This document shows, piece after piece, positions 16,794 through 23,659 of a stretch of DNA of 64,000 nt. The number at the start of each line of letters is the position of its first letter. The stretch's first letter is position 1. The notes beneath the pieces are model-generated. The model made no database searches, was not told where the DNA came from, and was given only the letters and a program-made list of their open reading frames with translations. The DNA is from Parvibaculaceae bacterium. GTDB lineage: Bacteria; Pseudomonadota; Alphaproteobacteria; Parvibaculales; Parvibaculaceae. The position numbers and the translations under genes are program-made. The stretch spans positions 1,121,001-1,185,000 of the forward strand of contig JAPWJY010000008.1 of assembly GCA_028283765.1 (NCBI GenBank). The letters run 5' to 3'.

Positions 16794-17597
16794 ATGGACC
16801 TTGGACTTCAGGGCAAAGCGGCGCTGGTGACCGGCGCGCATCGCGGCACCGGACGGGCGATTGCCCACGCGCTGGCGCGCGAAGGCGTGCGCGTGGCGGT
16901 CCATGGCCATGAGCCGGGCGAGGCCGACGAGGCCGCCGCCGAAATCCGCGCGGCGGGCGGCGAGGCCGTATCCATATGGGGTCTCCTTACACAGGACGAG
17001 GGCGCTCTTTCCGTTGCCCGGCAGGCGCATGAGGCTTTGGGGCCCATCGATATTCTCATCAATAATTATGGCACGGCGGAGGCGGGCTCCTGGGCGCGCA
17101 CGAACATCGACGGCTGGATCGAGGCCTATGAAAAGAACGTGCTCTCCATCGTGCGGCTGACGAAGCTGCTGGCCGATCCGATGAAGGAGCGCGGCTGGGG
17201 CCGGATCATCATGCTGGGCACCGTCGGCTCGACCGAGCCCGCCGCGCGGATGCCGGCTTATTATTCGGCGAAGGGCGCGCTCCACACCATGACGGTGAGC
17301 CTCGCCAAGGAGCTGGCGCGCACCGGCGTGAACGTCAATCTGGTCAGCCCCGGCCTTATCCGCACCCGCGAGGTCGAGGAACGGTTTCTGGAAAAGGGAC
17401 GGCGCGAGGGCTGGGGCGCGACGTGGGAAGAGATCGAGCCCAGGGTGCTTGAAAGCTTCATGGACAATCTGACCGGCCATATTCCCCGGACGGAGGAGGT
17501 GGCGGATCTCGTCTGCTATCTGGCGAGCCCGCGGGCGGACGCGATCACGGCGGCGAATTTCCGCATCGACGGCGGCTCGTCGGCCCTGGCCATCTGA
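16794..17597 (+). CDS. SDR family NAD(P)-dependent oxidoreductase
   Basis: A 267-aa Rossmann-fold dehydrogenase. The cofactor motif is VTGAHRGTGRAI (variant TGxxxGxG) near residue 11. The catalytic YYSAKGAL (Y-x3-K) lies near 160, with NNYG near 88 and the C-terminal FRIDGGSSALAI typical of SDRs. The ATG at 16794 gives the usual MDLGLQGKAALVTG start; 16788 is an alternative. The downstream acyl-CoA dehydrogenase pair suggests a role in oxidation of an acyl-CoA or alcohol intermediate, but the substrate cannot be read. Confidence 0.9.
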   Translation: MDLGLQGKAALVTGAHRGTGRAIAHALAREGVRVAVHGHEPGEADEAAAEIRAAGGEAVSIWGLLTQDEGALSVARQAHEALGPIDILINNYGTAEAGSWARTNIDGWIEAYEKNVLSIVRLTKLLADPMKERGWGRIIMLGTVGSTEPAARMPAYYSAKGALHTMTVSLAKELARTGVNVNLVSPGLIRTREVEERFLEKGRREGWGATWEEIEPRVLESFMDNLTGHIPRTEEVADLVCYLASPRADAITAANFRIDGGSSALAI

Positions 17598-17645
17598 TAA
17601 GCCGCGATCCGGAACAAGGACAAGACACAAGAAAAGAGTTTGGCG

Positions 17646-18794
17646 ATGGAGACATTCAGGTTCGATCTGTGCGAACTGCCCGAGGAGACAAAGGGCCTTC
17701 GCGAGGAGGTGCGCGCCTTTCTGCGCGACAATCTCAAGGGCATTCCCCTCGTGACACGAGCCCAGACATGGTCCGGCTCGGACGCAAGGTTCAGTGCCGC
17801 CATGGGTGCGCAAGGCTGGATCGGCATGACCTGGCCCAAACAATATGGCGGCGGCGAGCGCTCCTTCTTCGAGCGCTATGTCGTATTGGAGGAAATGCTG
17901 GCGGCGGGCGCGCCGGTGGGCGCGCACTGGATCGCGGACCGGCAGAGCGGCCCGCTGCTGCTGCGTTTCGGTAATGAAGAACAGCGGCAATTCTTCCTGC
18001 CGAAAATCGCGACCGGCACCTGCTTTTTCTGCATCGGCATGAGCGAGCCGGATTCAGGGTCCGATCTCGCCGCGACGCGCACAAGGGCGGACAAGGTGGA
18101 GGGCGGCTATCTGGTCAACGGCACCAAGCTGTGGACCAGTGGCGCGCACCATGCCCATTACATGATCGGGCTCTTCCGCACCCATTACGATCCGGCGAAG
18201 AAACATGACGGGCTGACGCAATTTCTCGTCGATCTGAAAACGCCCGGGATCACCATCCGCCCGATCCGCGATCTTTCCGGCAACGCGCATTTCAATGAGG
18301 TCATCTTCGAGGATGTCTTCGTGCCGGAGAACCGGCTGGTCGGCGCGGAGGGCACGGGCTGGGATCAGGTGCGCGCCGAGCTTGCCTTCGAGCGTTCCGG
18401 GCCGGAACGCTATCTCTCCAGTTTTCTGCTGTTGGTGGAACTGATCCGCGAGGTGCAGAAAACCGGCGGTACGCGCGCCGAGGAGGAAATCGGCCGGCTG
18501 GTCGCGCACCTGGTCACGTTGCGCCAGATGTCGCTTTCCGTGGCCGGGATGCTGAACGCGGGCGAGAACCCCGCGCTCGAGGCTTCAGTGGTGAAGGATC
18601 TGGGCGCTCTCTACGAGCAGGAGCTGCCCGTACGCGCTCATGAACTGACCGGCATTGAGCCGACCATCGGCACGGGCAGCGATTTCCAGCAGGTGCTGGG
18701 CTATCTGACGCAGGTTACGCCTTCTTTCTCATTGCGCGGCGGCACGCGCGAGATCCTGCGCGGGATCATCGCCCGCGGCCTCGGTCTGCGCTGA
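17646..18794 (+). CDS. Acyl-CoA dehydrogenase, alpha-type half (C-terminal GGTxEI motif)
   Basis: A 382-aa flavoprotein with the ACAD fold. MSEPDSGSDLAATRTRA marks the substrate/FAD pocket, KLWTSGAHHAHY the W-x-S FAD contact. The C-terminal GGTREILRGIIARGLGLR is present, but no R-x-QFG FAD-binding motif is seen. The following gene supplies R-x-QFG, so the two probably make a heterotetramer (alpha2beta2), as known for FadE-type enzymes of steroid and ring-acid catabolism. A TTG at 17640 is a possible earlier start. The neighbour SDR and nitroreductase suggest a catabolic operon. Confidence 0.88.
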   Translation: METFRFDLCELPEETKGLREEVRAFLRDNLKGIPLVTRAQTWSGSDARFSAAMGAQGWIGMTWPKQYGGGERSFFERYVVLEEMLAAGAPVGAHWIADRQSGPLLLRFGNEEQRQFFLPKIATGTCFFCIGMSEPDSGSDLAATRTRADKVEGGYLVNGTKLWTSGAHHAHYMIGLFRTHYDPAKKHDGLTQFLVDLKTPGITIRPIRDLSGNAHFNEVIFEDVFVPENRLVGAEGTGWDQVRAELAFERSGPERYLSSFLLLVELIREVQKTGGTRAEEEIGRLVAHLVTLRQMSLSVAGMLNAGENPALEASVVKDLGALYEQELPVRAHELTGIEPTIGTGSDFQQVLGYLTQVTPSFSLRGGTREILRGIIARGLGLR

Positions 18795-18815
18795 GACGGC
18801 AGGAAGGAAACGATC

Positions 18816-19838
18816 ATGAATGAATTACAGACGATCCTTCACGGCACCATCCACCGCCTGTTCGGCGACTTCGTGGACAAGAACCTGATCCAGAAGGCCG
18901 AGGAGGGCGTGTGGCCTGAAAAGCTGTGGGCGGCGCTTGAGGAGGCGGGCATGACCCGCGTGCTGGTGCCCGAGGAGCAGGGCGGGGCGGGCGGCGGCTG
19001 GGCCGACGCGATGATCCTGATCAAGGCTGCGGGCGAACACAAGGTTCCCCTGCCGCTGGCCGAGACGATCCTTGCCAGCGCCATATTGGCCGAAGCCGGA
19101 ATCGCAGTGCCGGAGGGTGTATTGACGGTCCTTACCGGCGATCTGGCACTGGATGGAAAGACGGTAAGCGGGACGGCGGAGCGGACGCCCTGGGGGCGGA
19201 ACGCGGACCATGGCGTTGCTGTGCTGGAACAGGACGGCGGGCGCGTCGCCGTGCTGGTTCTGCTTAAAGGAAGCGTCATTGACGAGGATGTGAACCTTGC
19301 CCGGGAACCGCGCGACGAGGTGACCTTGCAAAATGCCGACGCGCTGGTGGGTGGTGCGGTCGATCCGGACCGCATCGGGCTGCTGGGCGCGCTGGTGCGC
19401 TCGGGCCAGATGGCGGGCGCACTTTCCTTTCTCATCCGCCAGTCTGTTGAATATGCCAACGAGCGGACCCAGTTCGGCAAACCCATCGGCAAGTTTCAGG
19501 CCATCCAGCAGCAATTGGCCATTCTCTCGACGCAGGCCGCCGCCGCCAATCTCGCCGCTTCCCACGCCGCGGCAAAGGCAGACGCCGGAGACGCGCTTTT
19601 CGAAATCGCCATCGCCAAGGTGCGGGCGGATGAGGCCGTCAGCCTCGCCACCTCCATCGCCCATCAGGTGCATGGCGCCATCGGCTTTACCTATGAACAT
19701 GAGCTTCACTTCGCCACGCGCCGGCTCTGGTCGTGGCGGGCCGAGTTCGGCTCGGGTTCCCAATGGGCGGGCGTGCTGGGGCGCGCCGTCATCGCGCGCG
19801 GGCCGGATGCGCTGTGGCCTTATGTAACGGCACGTTGA
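18816..19838 (+). CDS. Acyl-CoA dehydrogenase, beta-type half (R-x-QFG motif)
   Basis: A 340-aa ACAD-like protein. It has the NERTQFGKPIGKFQAIQQQLA FAD/CoA segment and QVHGAIGFTYEHELH near the C terminus, but lacks the terminal GGTxEI motif present in its upstream partner (21 bp away). This complementary split fits a two-subunit acyl-CoA dehydrogenase. GGAAGGAAACG precedes the ATG. Confidence 0.88.
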   Translation: MNELQTILHGTIHRLFGDFVDKNLIQKAEEGVWPEKLWAALEEAGMTRVLVPEEQGGAGGGWADAMILIKAAGEHKVPLPLAETILASAILAEAGIAVPEGVLTVLTGDLALDGKTVSGTAERTPWGRNADHGVAVLEQDGGRVAVLVLLKGSVIDEDVNLAREPRDEVTLQNADALVGGAVDPDRIGLLGALVRSGQMAGALSFLIRQSVEYANERTQFGKPIGKFQAIQQQLAILSTQAAAANLAASHAAAKADAGDALFEIAIAKVRADEAVSLATSIAHQVHGAIGFTYEHELHFATRRLWSWRAEFGSGSQWAGVLGRAVIARGPDALWPYVTAR

Positions 19839-19863
19839 TTATGACGATTGAGGAGTACCGATC

Positions 19864-20532
19864 ATGAAAGTTTCTGACGCTCTGGCTAGCCGTATCACCT
19901 GCCGCGCCTTTCTGGACAAGCCTGTGCCGGACGAGACGCTCAAGGCCGTTCTTGAGGGTGCGCGGCATGCGCCATCGGGAGGCAATCTGCAGCCTTGGCA
20001 TGTCTATGCGGTGAGTGGGGACAAACTCAAATCCTTCATTTCGCTCATCGCCGAAAAGCAGAAGACCACGCCGATGGGAGAGGGGTCGGAATATGACATC
20101 TATCCCAAGGGATTGAAGGAACCCTACAAGGCGCGCCGCTTCAAGTGCGGTGAAGACCTTTATGCGACCATGAATATCGCCCGCGATGACAAGGTGGGGC
20201 GGCTGATGCAGTTCGCCCGCAACTTCCAGTTCTTCGGTGCGCCGACGGGGCTGTTCTTTGCCATCGACCGGCAGATGGGCCTTGGCCAATGGTCCGATCT
20301 CGGCATGTTCATCCAGTCGCTCATGCTGCTGGCGCGCGAACATGGGCTGCACACGGCGGCGCAGGAAGCCTGGGCGATCTGGCACACGACAGTGACGGAA
20401 TTCATCGGCATTCCGGACGAACTGATGCTGTTCTGCGGCATGGCCATCGGCTACATGGACGAAAGCCATCCGATGAACAGTCTTCGTACTGACCGTGCGC
20501 CGCTGGAAGAGGTGGCGACGTTTATTTCCTAG
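19864..20532 (+). CDS. Nitroreductase family FMN oxidoreductase
   Basis: A 222-aa protein of the nitroreductase fold. SRITCRAFLDKPVPDETLKAVLEGARHAPSGGNLQPWHVYAV holds the FMN-binding Arg, Ser-x-Gly-Asn and Gln-Pro-Trp residues. A second block, MLLAREHGLHTAAQEAW, is also typical. It probably uses NAD(P)H to reduce nitro, quinone or enone substrates; the true substrate is not known. GAGGAGT precedes the ATG. It closes the SDR-ACAD-ACAD-nitroreductase set. Confidence 0.9.
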   Translation: MKVSDALASRITCRAFLDKPVPDETLKAVLEGARHAPSGGNLQPWHVYAVSGDKLKSFISLIAEKQKTTPMGEGSEYDIYPKGLKEPYKARRFKCGEDLYATMNIARDDKVGRLMQFARNFQFFGAPTGLFFAIDRQMGLGQWSDLGMFIQSLMLLAREHGLHTAAQEAWAIWHTTVTEFIGIPDELMLFCGMAIGYMDESHPMNSLRTDRAPLEEVATFIS

Positions 20533-20725
20533 GCAATTTCTGCGGGAAGGCCAGAGTTAGAAAAGGCTTTTCTGTTGGCATCGACCCCCGGGAGGAGCCG
20601 CCCCGGGCGCCTGCCGTACCGTTTCATGCCGCCTTCCGGGTCAGATGTTATGGGGATCTGTAATTCTATCTAAAGTTTTTCATGTCATTTTCTTGCTTCA
20701 GTGTTTCTCACGAGGGAGCAAGAAT
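20533..20725 (+). other. Intergenic region opening a lower-GC island
   Basis: No gene seen. It contains CCCGGG direct/inverted copies (near 20587-20607) that can form a short hairpin without a T-run, then a T-rich stretch (20660-20700) with TTTTTCATGTCATTTTC, unlike the GC-rich surroundings. The T-rich stretch may carry the promoter of the following ORF. No good -35/-10 pair is evident. Confidence 0.4.
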
Positions 20726-21136
20726 ATGCAGGATATTAAACATCTGACTTCGGCTTCTTTCCATTGCGGCATTCTTCAGCAGCAACAAGAGGAATTTTCT
20801 CCCGTACATCAACAGCGTACCCAGAATAAACCGGAAGCGTCTGTCACACGGTTTGATGAGGACAAAAAGCTGCGCCTCGAAGCAATGACGCAATTCGATG
20901 AGGCCTCAAGCGCGGAAAGCGACAATACTGCAAACCGGACACGCAGAGCGGTAAAGACTGCCTCCGGACCGGCAGTTCATTCCGTTTCGGCAAGTCAGGA
21001 CGTTGAAGTGAGAGCCATGACGGATAGTGCGCCAGGAGGGGGCGTTGGAGCGATTATTTCCAAATTCATTGAATCCCTCCAGAATATCATGGGTCAGGAA
21101 GAATTCATGATAGCGACGATGACGAAGAGGAAATGA
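20726..21136 (+). CDS. Orphan hypothetical protein, 136 aa
   Basis: Not recognised. The ATG at 20726 has GAGGGAG six bases upstream, a convincing ribosome binding site. The longer reading from 20645 lacks one. The N-terminal ~110 residues are hydrophilic and Gln/Ser/Glu-rich, probably disordered. The C terminus has a PGGGVGAI break followed by an amphipathic helix (IISKFIESLQNIM) and a basic tail, which recalls a leader plus membrane-active peptide, though this is conjecture. Codon use is visibly less GC-biased than in neighbours, suggesting transfer. It may be a real small gene, a toxin-like peptide or a decayed remnant. Confidence 0.5.
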   Translation: MQDIKHLTSASFHCGILQQQQEEFSPVHQQRTQNKPEASVTRFDEDKKLRLEAMTQFDEASSAESDNTANRTRRAVKTASGPAVHSVSASQDVEVRAMTDSAPGGGVGAIISKFIESLQNIMGQEEFMIATMTKRK

Positions 21137-21193
21137 ATTACAGATCGTCATATGTCGCGGCAGGTGCGTGACAGGGGCTCCTGAAAGGGAAAA

Positions 21194-21229
21194 GGCCGCT
21201 GTACCAAGGGTGCAACCCGTACAGCGGCC
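21194..21229 (-). terminator. Rho-independent terminator on the minus strand
   Basis: GGCCGCTGTAC (21194-21204) and GTACAGCGGCC (21219-21229) form a perfect 11-bp stem. Read on the minus strand it is followed by TTTTCCCTTT. It would end a minus-strand transcript coming from the small ORF at 21446 or from yihY. Confidence 0.75.
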
Positions 21230-21250
21230 AGTTCAGAACGATCAGCAACG

Positions 21251-21301
21251 CGGCTTCTTGTGATTGTTCCCGGGGCCTTTTTCAGGCCCATCATGAAGCC
21301 G
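21251..21301 (-). other. Nested hairpins downstream of the tiny ORF
   Basis: CGGCTTC (21251-21257) and GAAGCCG (21295-21301) can enclose an inner stem GGGCCT/AGGCCC. With the terminator at 21194 they make the ~110 bases after the tiny ORF highly structured. This might be a small RNA or an mRNA 3' leader. Confidence 0.45.
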
Positions 21302-21338
21302 CCCCGTTTACAGCCAAGCAGTTACTTACGTGAATAGG

Positions 21339-21446
21339 TCAGGCAGAAAGGTCCCCTGAAGTGTCCGACCTTACCTGCTTCGCCCCATCCTCCGTCATAA
21401 ACGGCACCTCGGCGATAGCAAACGGTGTCACCAAACCGTTAGACAT
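21339..21446 (-). CDS. Tiny ORF, 35 aa, behind a near-perfect Shine-Dalgarno
   Basis: On the minus strand AAAGGAGGTGA sits 5 bases before ATG at 21446, the strongest ribosome binding site in the window. The ORF encodes 35 residues beginning MSNGLVTPFAIAEVPF and stops at 21339. There is no Cys and no recognisable domain. Third-position GC is moderate (about two thirds by count). A different minus frame through the same DNA (about 21325-21441, no start codon, stop at 21325) reads a Gly- and aromatic-rich stretch such as GAVYDGGWGEAGKV. A one-base indel near the start would join it to the same Shine-Dalgarno. Which frame is used cannot be decided here. Confidence 0.45.
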   Translation of the reverse strand: MSNGLVTPFAIAEVPFMTEDGAKQVRSDTSGDLSA

Positions 21447-21533
21447 CGGATCACCTCCTTTCAAGTTGTTGCAGCCAGAACTGAAGCCTGCGGTGAGTCC
21501 GGCCCGGCGTCAACAAGGGGCTGTAGGAGAAAG

Positions 21534-21556
21534 GCCCCATTCACCCAGATATGGGG
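21534..21556 (-). terminator. Probable yihY terminator hairpin
   Basis: On the minus strand GCCCCAT and ATGGGGC form a 7-bp stem with a ~10-base loop, followed by CTTTCTCC. It lies ~115 bp after the yihY stop and before the tiny ORF, which would therefore need its own promoter. The T-run is weak. Confidence 0.45.
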
Positions 21557-21670
21557 CAAATGTCGTGCAAATTTCATGAAAATCGAACGATTTCAGGGCT
21601 GTAGACGCCGACTGAGACCTGGTTTCGGAAGTTGCGGCAGGTATTGGACGGTAACAGCCGCACGAATCAC

Positions 21671-23035
21671 TTATGCTCTTTGTGAGGATTGTCCGGCCGG
21701 CTCGTCGCGCTGGTCCGCTTCCAGCAGGTCGGCAAAGGAAATATCGCCCAGCCGTTTGCGCTCTTCGGCTGCGATATGTTGGAAAAGCTCTTCGATGGCC
21801 GGGTTATGGGCCAGCCTGTTTTCAGGCAGAGCGCGCTCTGCGCCTTCCTGGCGGATGGCCTGAATGGCGTCGCCGATACTGGTCTGGCTGGCGGCCCGGC
21901 TCGGCAGGTAGCGGCCTGCGGGCGCTTCGGCGCGGGCGATCAGATGGGCGCTCAGAAATGCCGCCAGAATGACCTCCATCGCCTCGACAGGCGCGAGCAG
22001 GCGGGAGGAGAGGTCTTCCTCCGTCAGAGGACCTTCGCCGCGCTCATAGGCCTCATGGATGAGGAGCAGCGCATGGGTGCCGATCCGCTCCATCTGCTGG
22101 GGCGAAAGCTCGACCACGCCCGCGACCGGCGACAGGTGCTTGCGGTTCTGAAAATAGAAGGACACCGAGCAGCCGACCAGAAGGATCAGCCAGCCGACAT
22201 AGAGCCAGATCATGAAGAAGAAGAGCGCCGCAAACGCGGAATAGATCACCGCATAGCTGGTGGAGTTGGCAACGAAGCTGGCAAAGCCCCAGCCGGTGAT
22301 GGTCCACAATATGCCTGCGACTGTAGCGCCCAGAAAGGCCGATGAAGTTCTGACCCGTGTATTGGGGACAAATTTATAAAGTGCCGCGAAGGCGAGAATG
22401 GCAATCGCATAGGGCAGATAGCGGCTCAATTCCCGCGAGAAGCTCTTGATGGGTGCGGGGCCGAGGCCGGTGATGGAAAGAGCGCTCGTGATGAAACTGG
22501 CGATCACCCCGATCGACATCAGCAGGAACAGGGGCCCGGCCACGCCGAAGCTCACGAAGTCGCGCAACTGGCGGATGATCGAGCGTGAATTGCGCGCGCG
22601 CCAGATGGTGTTGAACGATTCCTCGATCTTCATCACCATCGAGATGACGGTATAGATGAGAAACGCAAAGCCGACCGTGCCGAGGACGCTGGAGTTGACG
22701 CGCTCGACGAAGCGCATGGTCGTCTGGGTTATTTCGATCCCCTGATCTCCAAGAGGAGAGAGGAATTCGAGCATGAAGCGCTGAAGATAGACGTGATAGC
22801 CGACCATGCGGAAAACCGCGAAGGCCACGGCGATGGCGGGCACGAAGGAAAGCAGAGTGGTGTAGACGAGGCTGACGGCGCGCAGCCCCAGCCGTCCTTC
22901 AATCAGATCCCGGGTAATGACCCAGATGATCCGGAGTGTTTCGACAAGGGCGGCCCGGCCACGGGCCATGCCCTCCAGGGGTGTTTCCCAGACGAAGCTG
23001 TAGAAATGGCGGATCAGATTGAACGAGACTCTCAT
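21671..23035 (-). CDS. YihY/virulence factor BrkB family membrane protein
   Basis: A 454-aa inner-membrane protein. The YihY/BrkB core (residues ~40-320) holds about six hydrophobic spans, including TTLLSFVPAIAVAFAVF, FLIYTVISMVMKIEESFNTIWRA and LYVGWLILLVGCSVSFYF. The ESFNxIWRA motif is diagnostic. A ~130-residue hydrophilic cytoplasmic tail follows. Function is unresolved in the family (an RNase BN assignment was withdrawn; a transporter role is suspected). It is monocistronic on the minus strand, with a weak terminator downstream. Confidence 0.9.
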   Translation of the reverse strand: MRVSFNLIRHFYSFVWETPLEGMARGRAALVETLRIIWVITRDLIEGRLGLRAVSLVYTTLLSFVPAIAVAFAVFRMVGYHVYLQRFMLEFLSPLGDQGIEITQTTMRFVERVNSSVLGTVGFAFLIYTVISMVMKIEESFNTIWRARNSRSIIRQLRDFVSFGVAGPLFLLMSIGVIASFITSALSITGLGPAPIKSFSRELSRYLPYAIAILAFAALYKFVPNTRVRTSSAFLGATVAGILWTITGWGFASFVANSTSYAVIYSAFAALFFFMIWLYVGWLILLVGCSVSFYFQNRKHLSPVAGVVELSPQQMERIGTHALLLIHEAYERGEGPLTEEDLSSRLLAPVEAMEVILAAFLSAHLIARAEAPAGRYLPSRAASQTSIGDAIQAIRQEGAERALPENRLAHNPAIEELFQHIAAEERKRLGDISFADLLEADQRDEPAGQSSQRA

Positions 23036-23191
23036 GGGGCAAGTCTAGTGGCATCGCCGGTTTGATGAAATGAGAACCGGGATTGCCGATCCCGTGAGAG
23101 CGTCCGGCTCTCAGGTAAAGACTTCCTGCCGCAGGCCAGCGCATCGGACTGGCCGCCCACAGGCTTTGCCTGCTCCAGCCGGCAAGGGCGG

Positions 23192-23227
23192 GTAAAACAG
23201 GAAGGCCCTCCACAGGGGAGGGCCTTC
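23192..23227 (-). terminator. Terminator of the cold-shock gene
   Basis: GAAGGCCCTC (23201-23210) and GAGGGCCTTC (23218-23227) form a perfect 10-bp stem. Read on the minus strand it is followed by CTGTTTTACC. It lies 11 bp after the csp stop codon. Confidence 0.85.
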
Positions 23228-23237
23228 ATCGCTTCAA

Positions 23238-23492
23238 TCAGTAGCGATCGCGAGACGGGCGGCCGCCGGAAGGCGCTCCGCCTCCCTCAACCACCAGCTC
23301 TTCTGCCGAGACGCGGCCATTACGGCCTTCGACCAGTTCATACTCGATGCCCTGACCTTCATTGAGCGTGCTCAGCCCCACCCGTTCAACGGCCGAGATG
23401 TGAACGAAAACGTCCTTGCTGCCATCCTCAGGCTCGATGAAACCGAAACCCTTCGTTGCGTTAAACCACTTAACGCGTCCCTTGTTAGCCAT
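23238..23492 (-). CDS. Cold-shock domain protein (CspA family)
   Basis: An 84-aa OB-fold RNA chaperone. RNP1 KGFGFIE (residues 14-20) and RNP2 VFVHI (28-32) are intact. A short flexible Gly/Arg tail ([15 protein letters not shown]) follows the ~68-residue domain. It would melt mRNA secondary structure and can act as an antiterminator. Its own leader is strongly structured, consistent with post-transcriptional control in this family. Single gene with its own terminator. Confidence 0.95.
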   Translation of the reverse strand: MANKGRVKWFNATKGFGFIEPEDGSKDVFVHISAVERVGLSTLNEGQGIEYELVEGRNGRVSAEELVVEGGGAPSGGRPSRDRY

Positions 23493-23527
23493 AGATCTGT
23501 GCGCCTTGTCGTATAAAAATCGTAGAT

Positions 23528-23562
23528 AAAAGGGCCGCTCGCACCTGTGTGCAAGCGGCCCA
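23528..23562 (-). terminator. Hairpin with T-run between the CoA transferase and csp
   Basis: GGGCCGCT (23531-23538) and AGCGGCCC (23555-23562), with an inner GCAC/GTGC pair, form a long interrupted stem. On the minus strand it is followed by TTTTATC. It either terminates the CoA-transferase transcript or acts as a leader attenuator for csp, ~40 bp upstream of its start. Confidence 0.7.
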
Positions 23563-23601
23563 TGATGCTAGCAGCTTCACTATGGCGACGATATGACATT
23601 T

Positions 23602-23620
23602 CCGCGGGAAAGAACCGCGG
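23602..23620. repeat. CCGCGG-N7-CCGCGG hairpin downstream of the CoA transferase
   Basis: Two copies of the self-complementary hexamer CCGCGG, at 23602-23607 and 23615-23620, form a 6-bp stem. It may be part of the csp leader or a 3' mRNA stem of the CoA-transferase gene. Confidence 0.4.
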
Positions 23621-23659
23621 AACCCTATTTTTGTGGCTAAAAGAGCGTGATTTGGCGAT

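Noticed and set aside
20645-20725. Longer start for the 136-aa ORF (from 20645)
   Set aside because: No ribosome binding site there and the added residues are atypical; the ATG at 20726 has GAGGGAG.
21448-21462. GGATCACCTCCTTTC on the plus strand, identical to the 3' end of 16S rRNA
   Set aside because: No 16S sequence precedes it. The match arises because the minus strand carries a perfect Shine-Dalgarno.
21361-21579. 72-codon plus-strand frame over the tiny ORF
   Set aside because: No ribosome binding site and no domain; it is opposite to the tiny ORF and runs through a hairpin.
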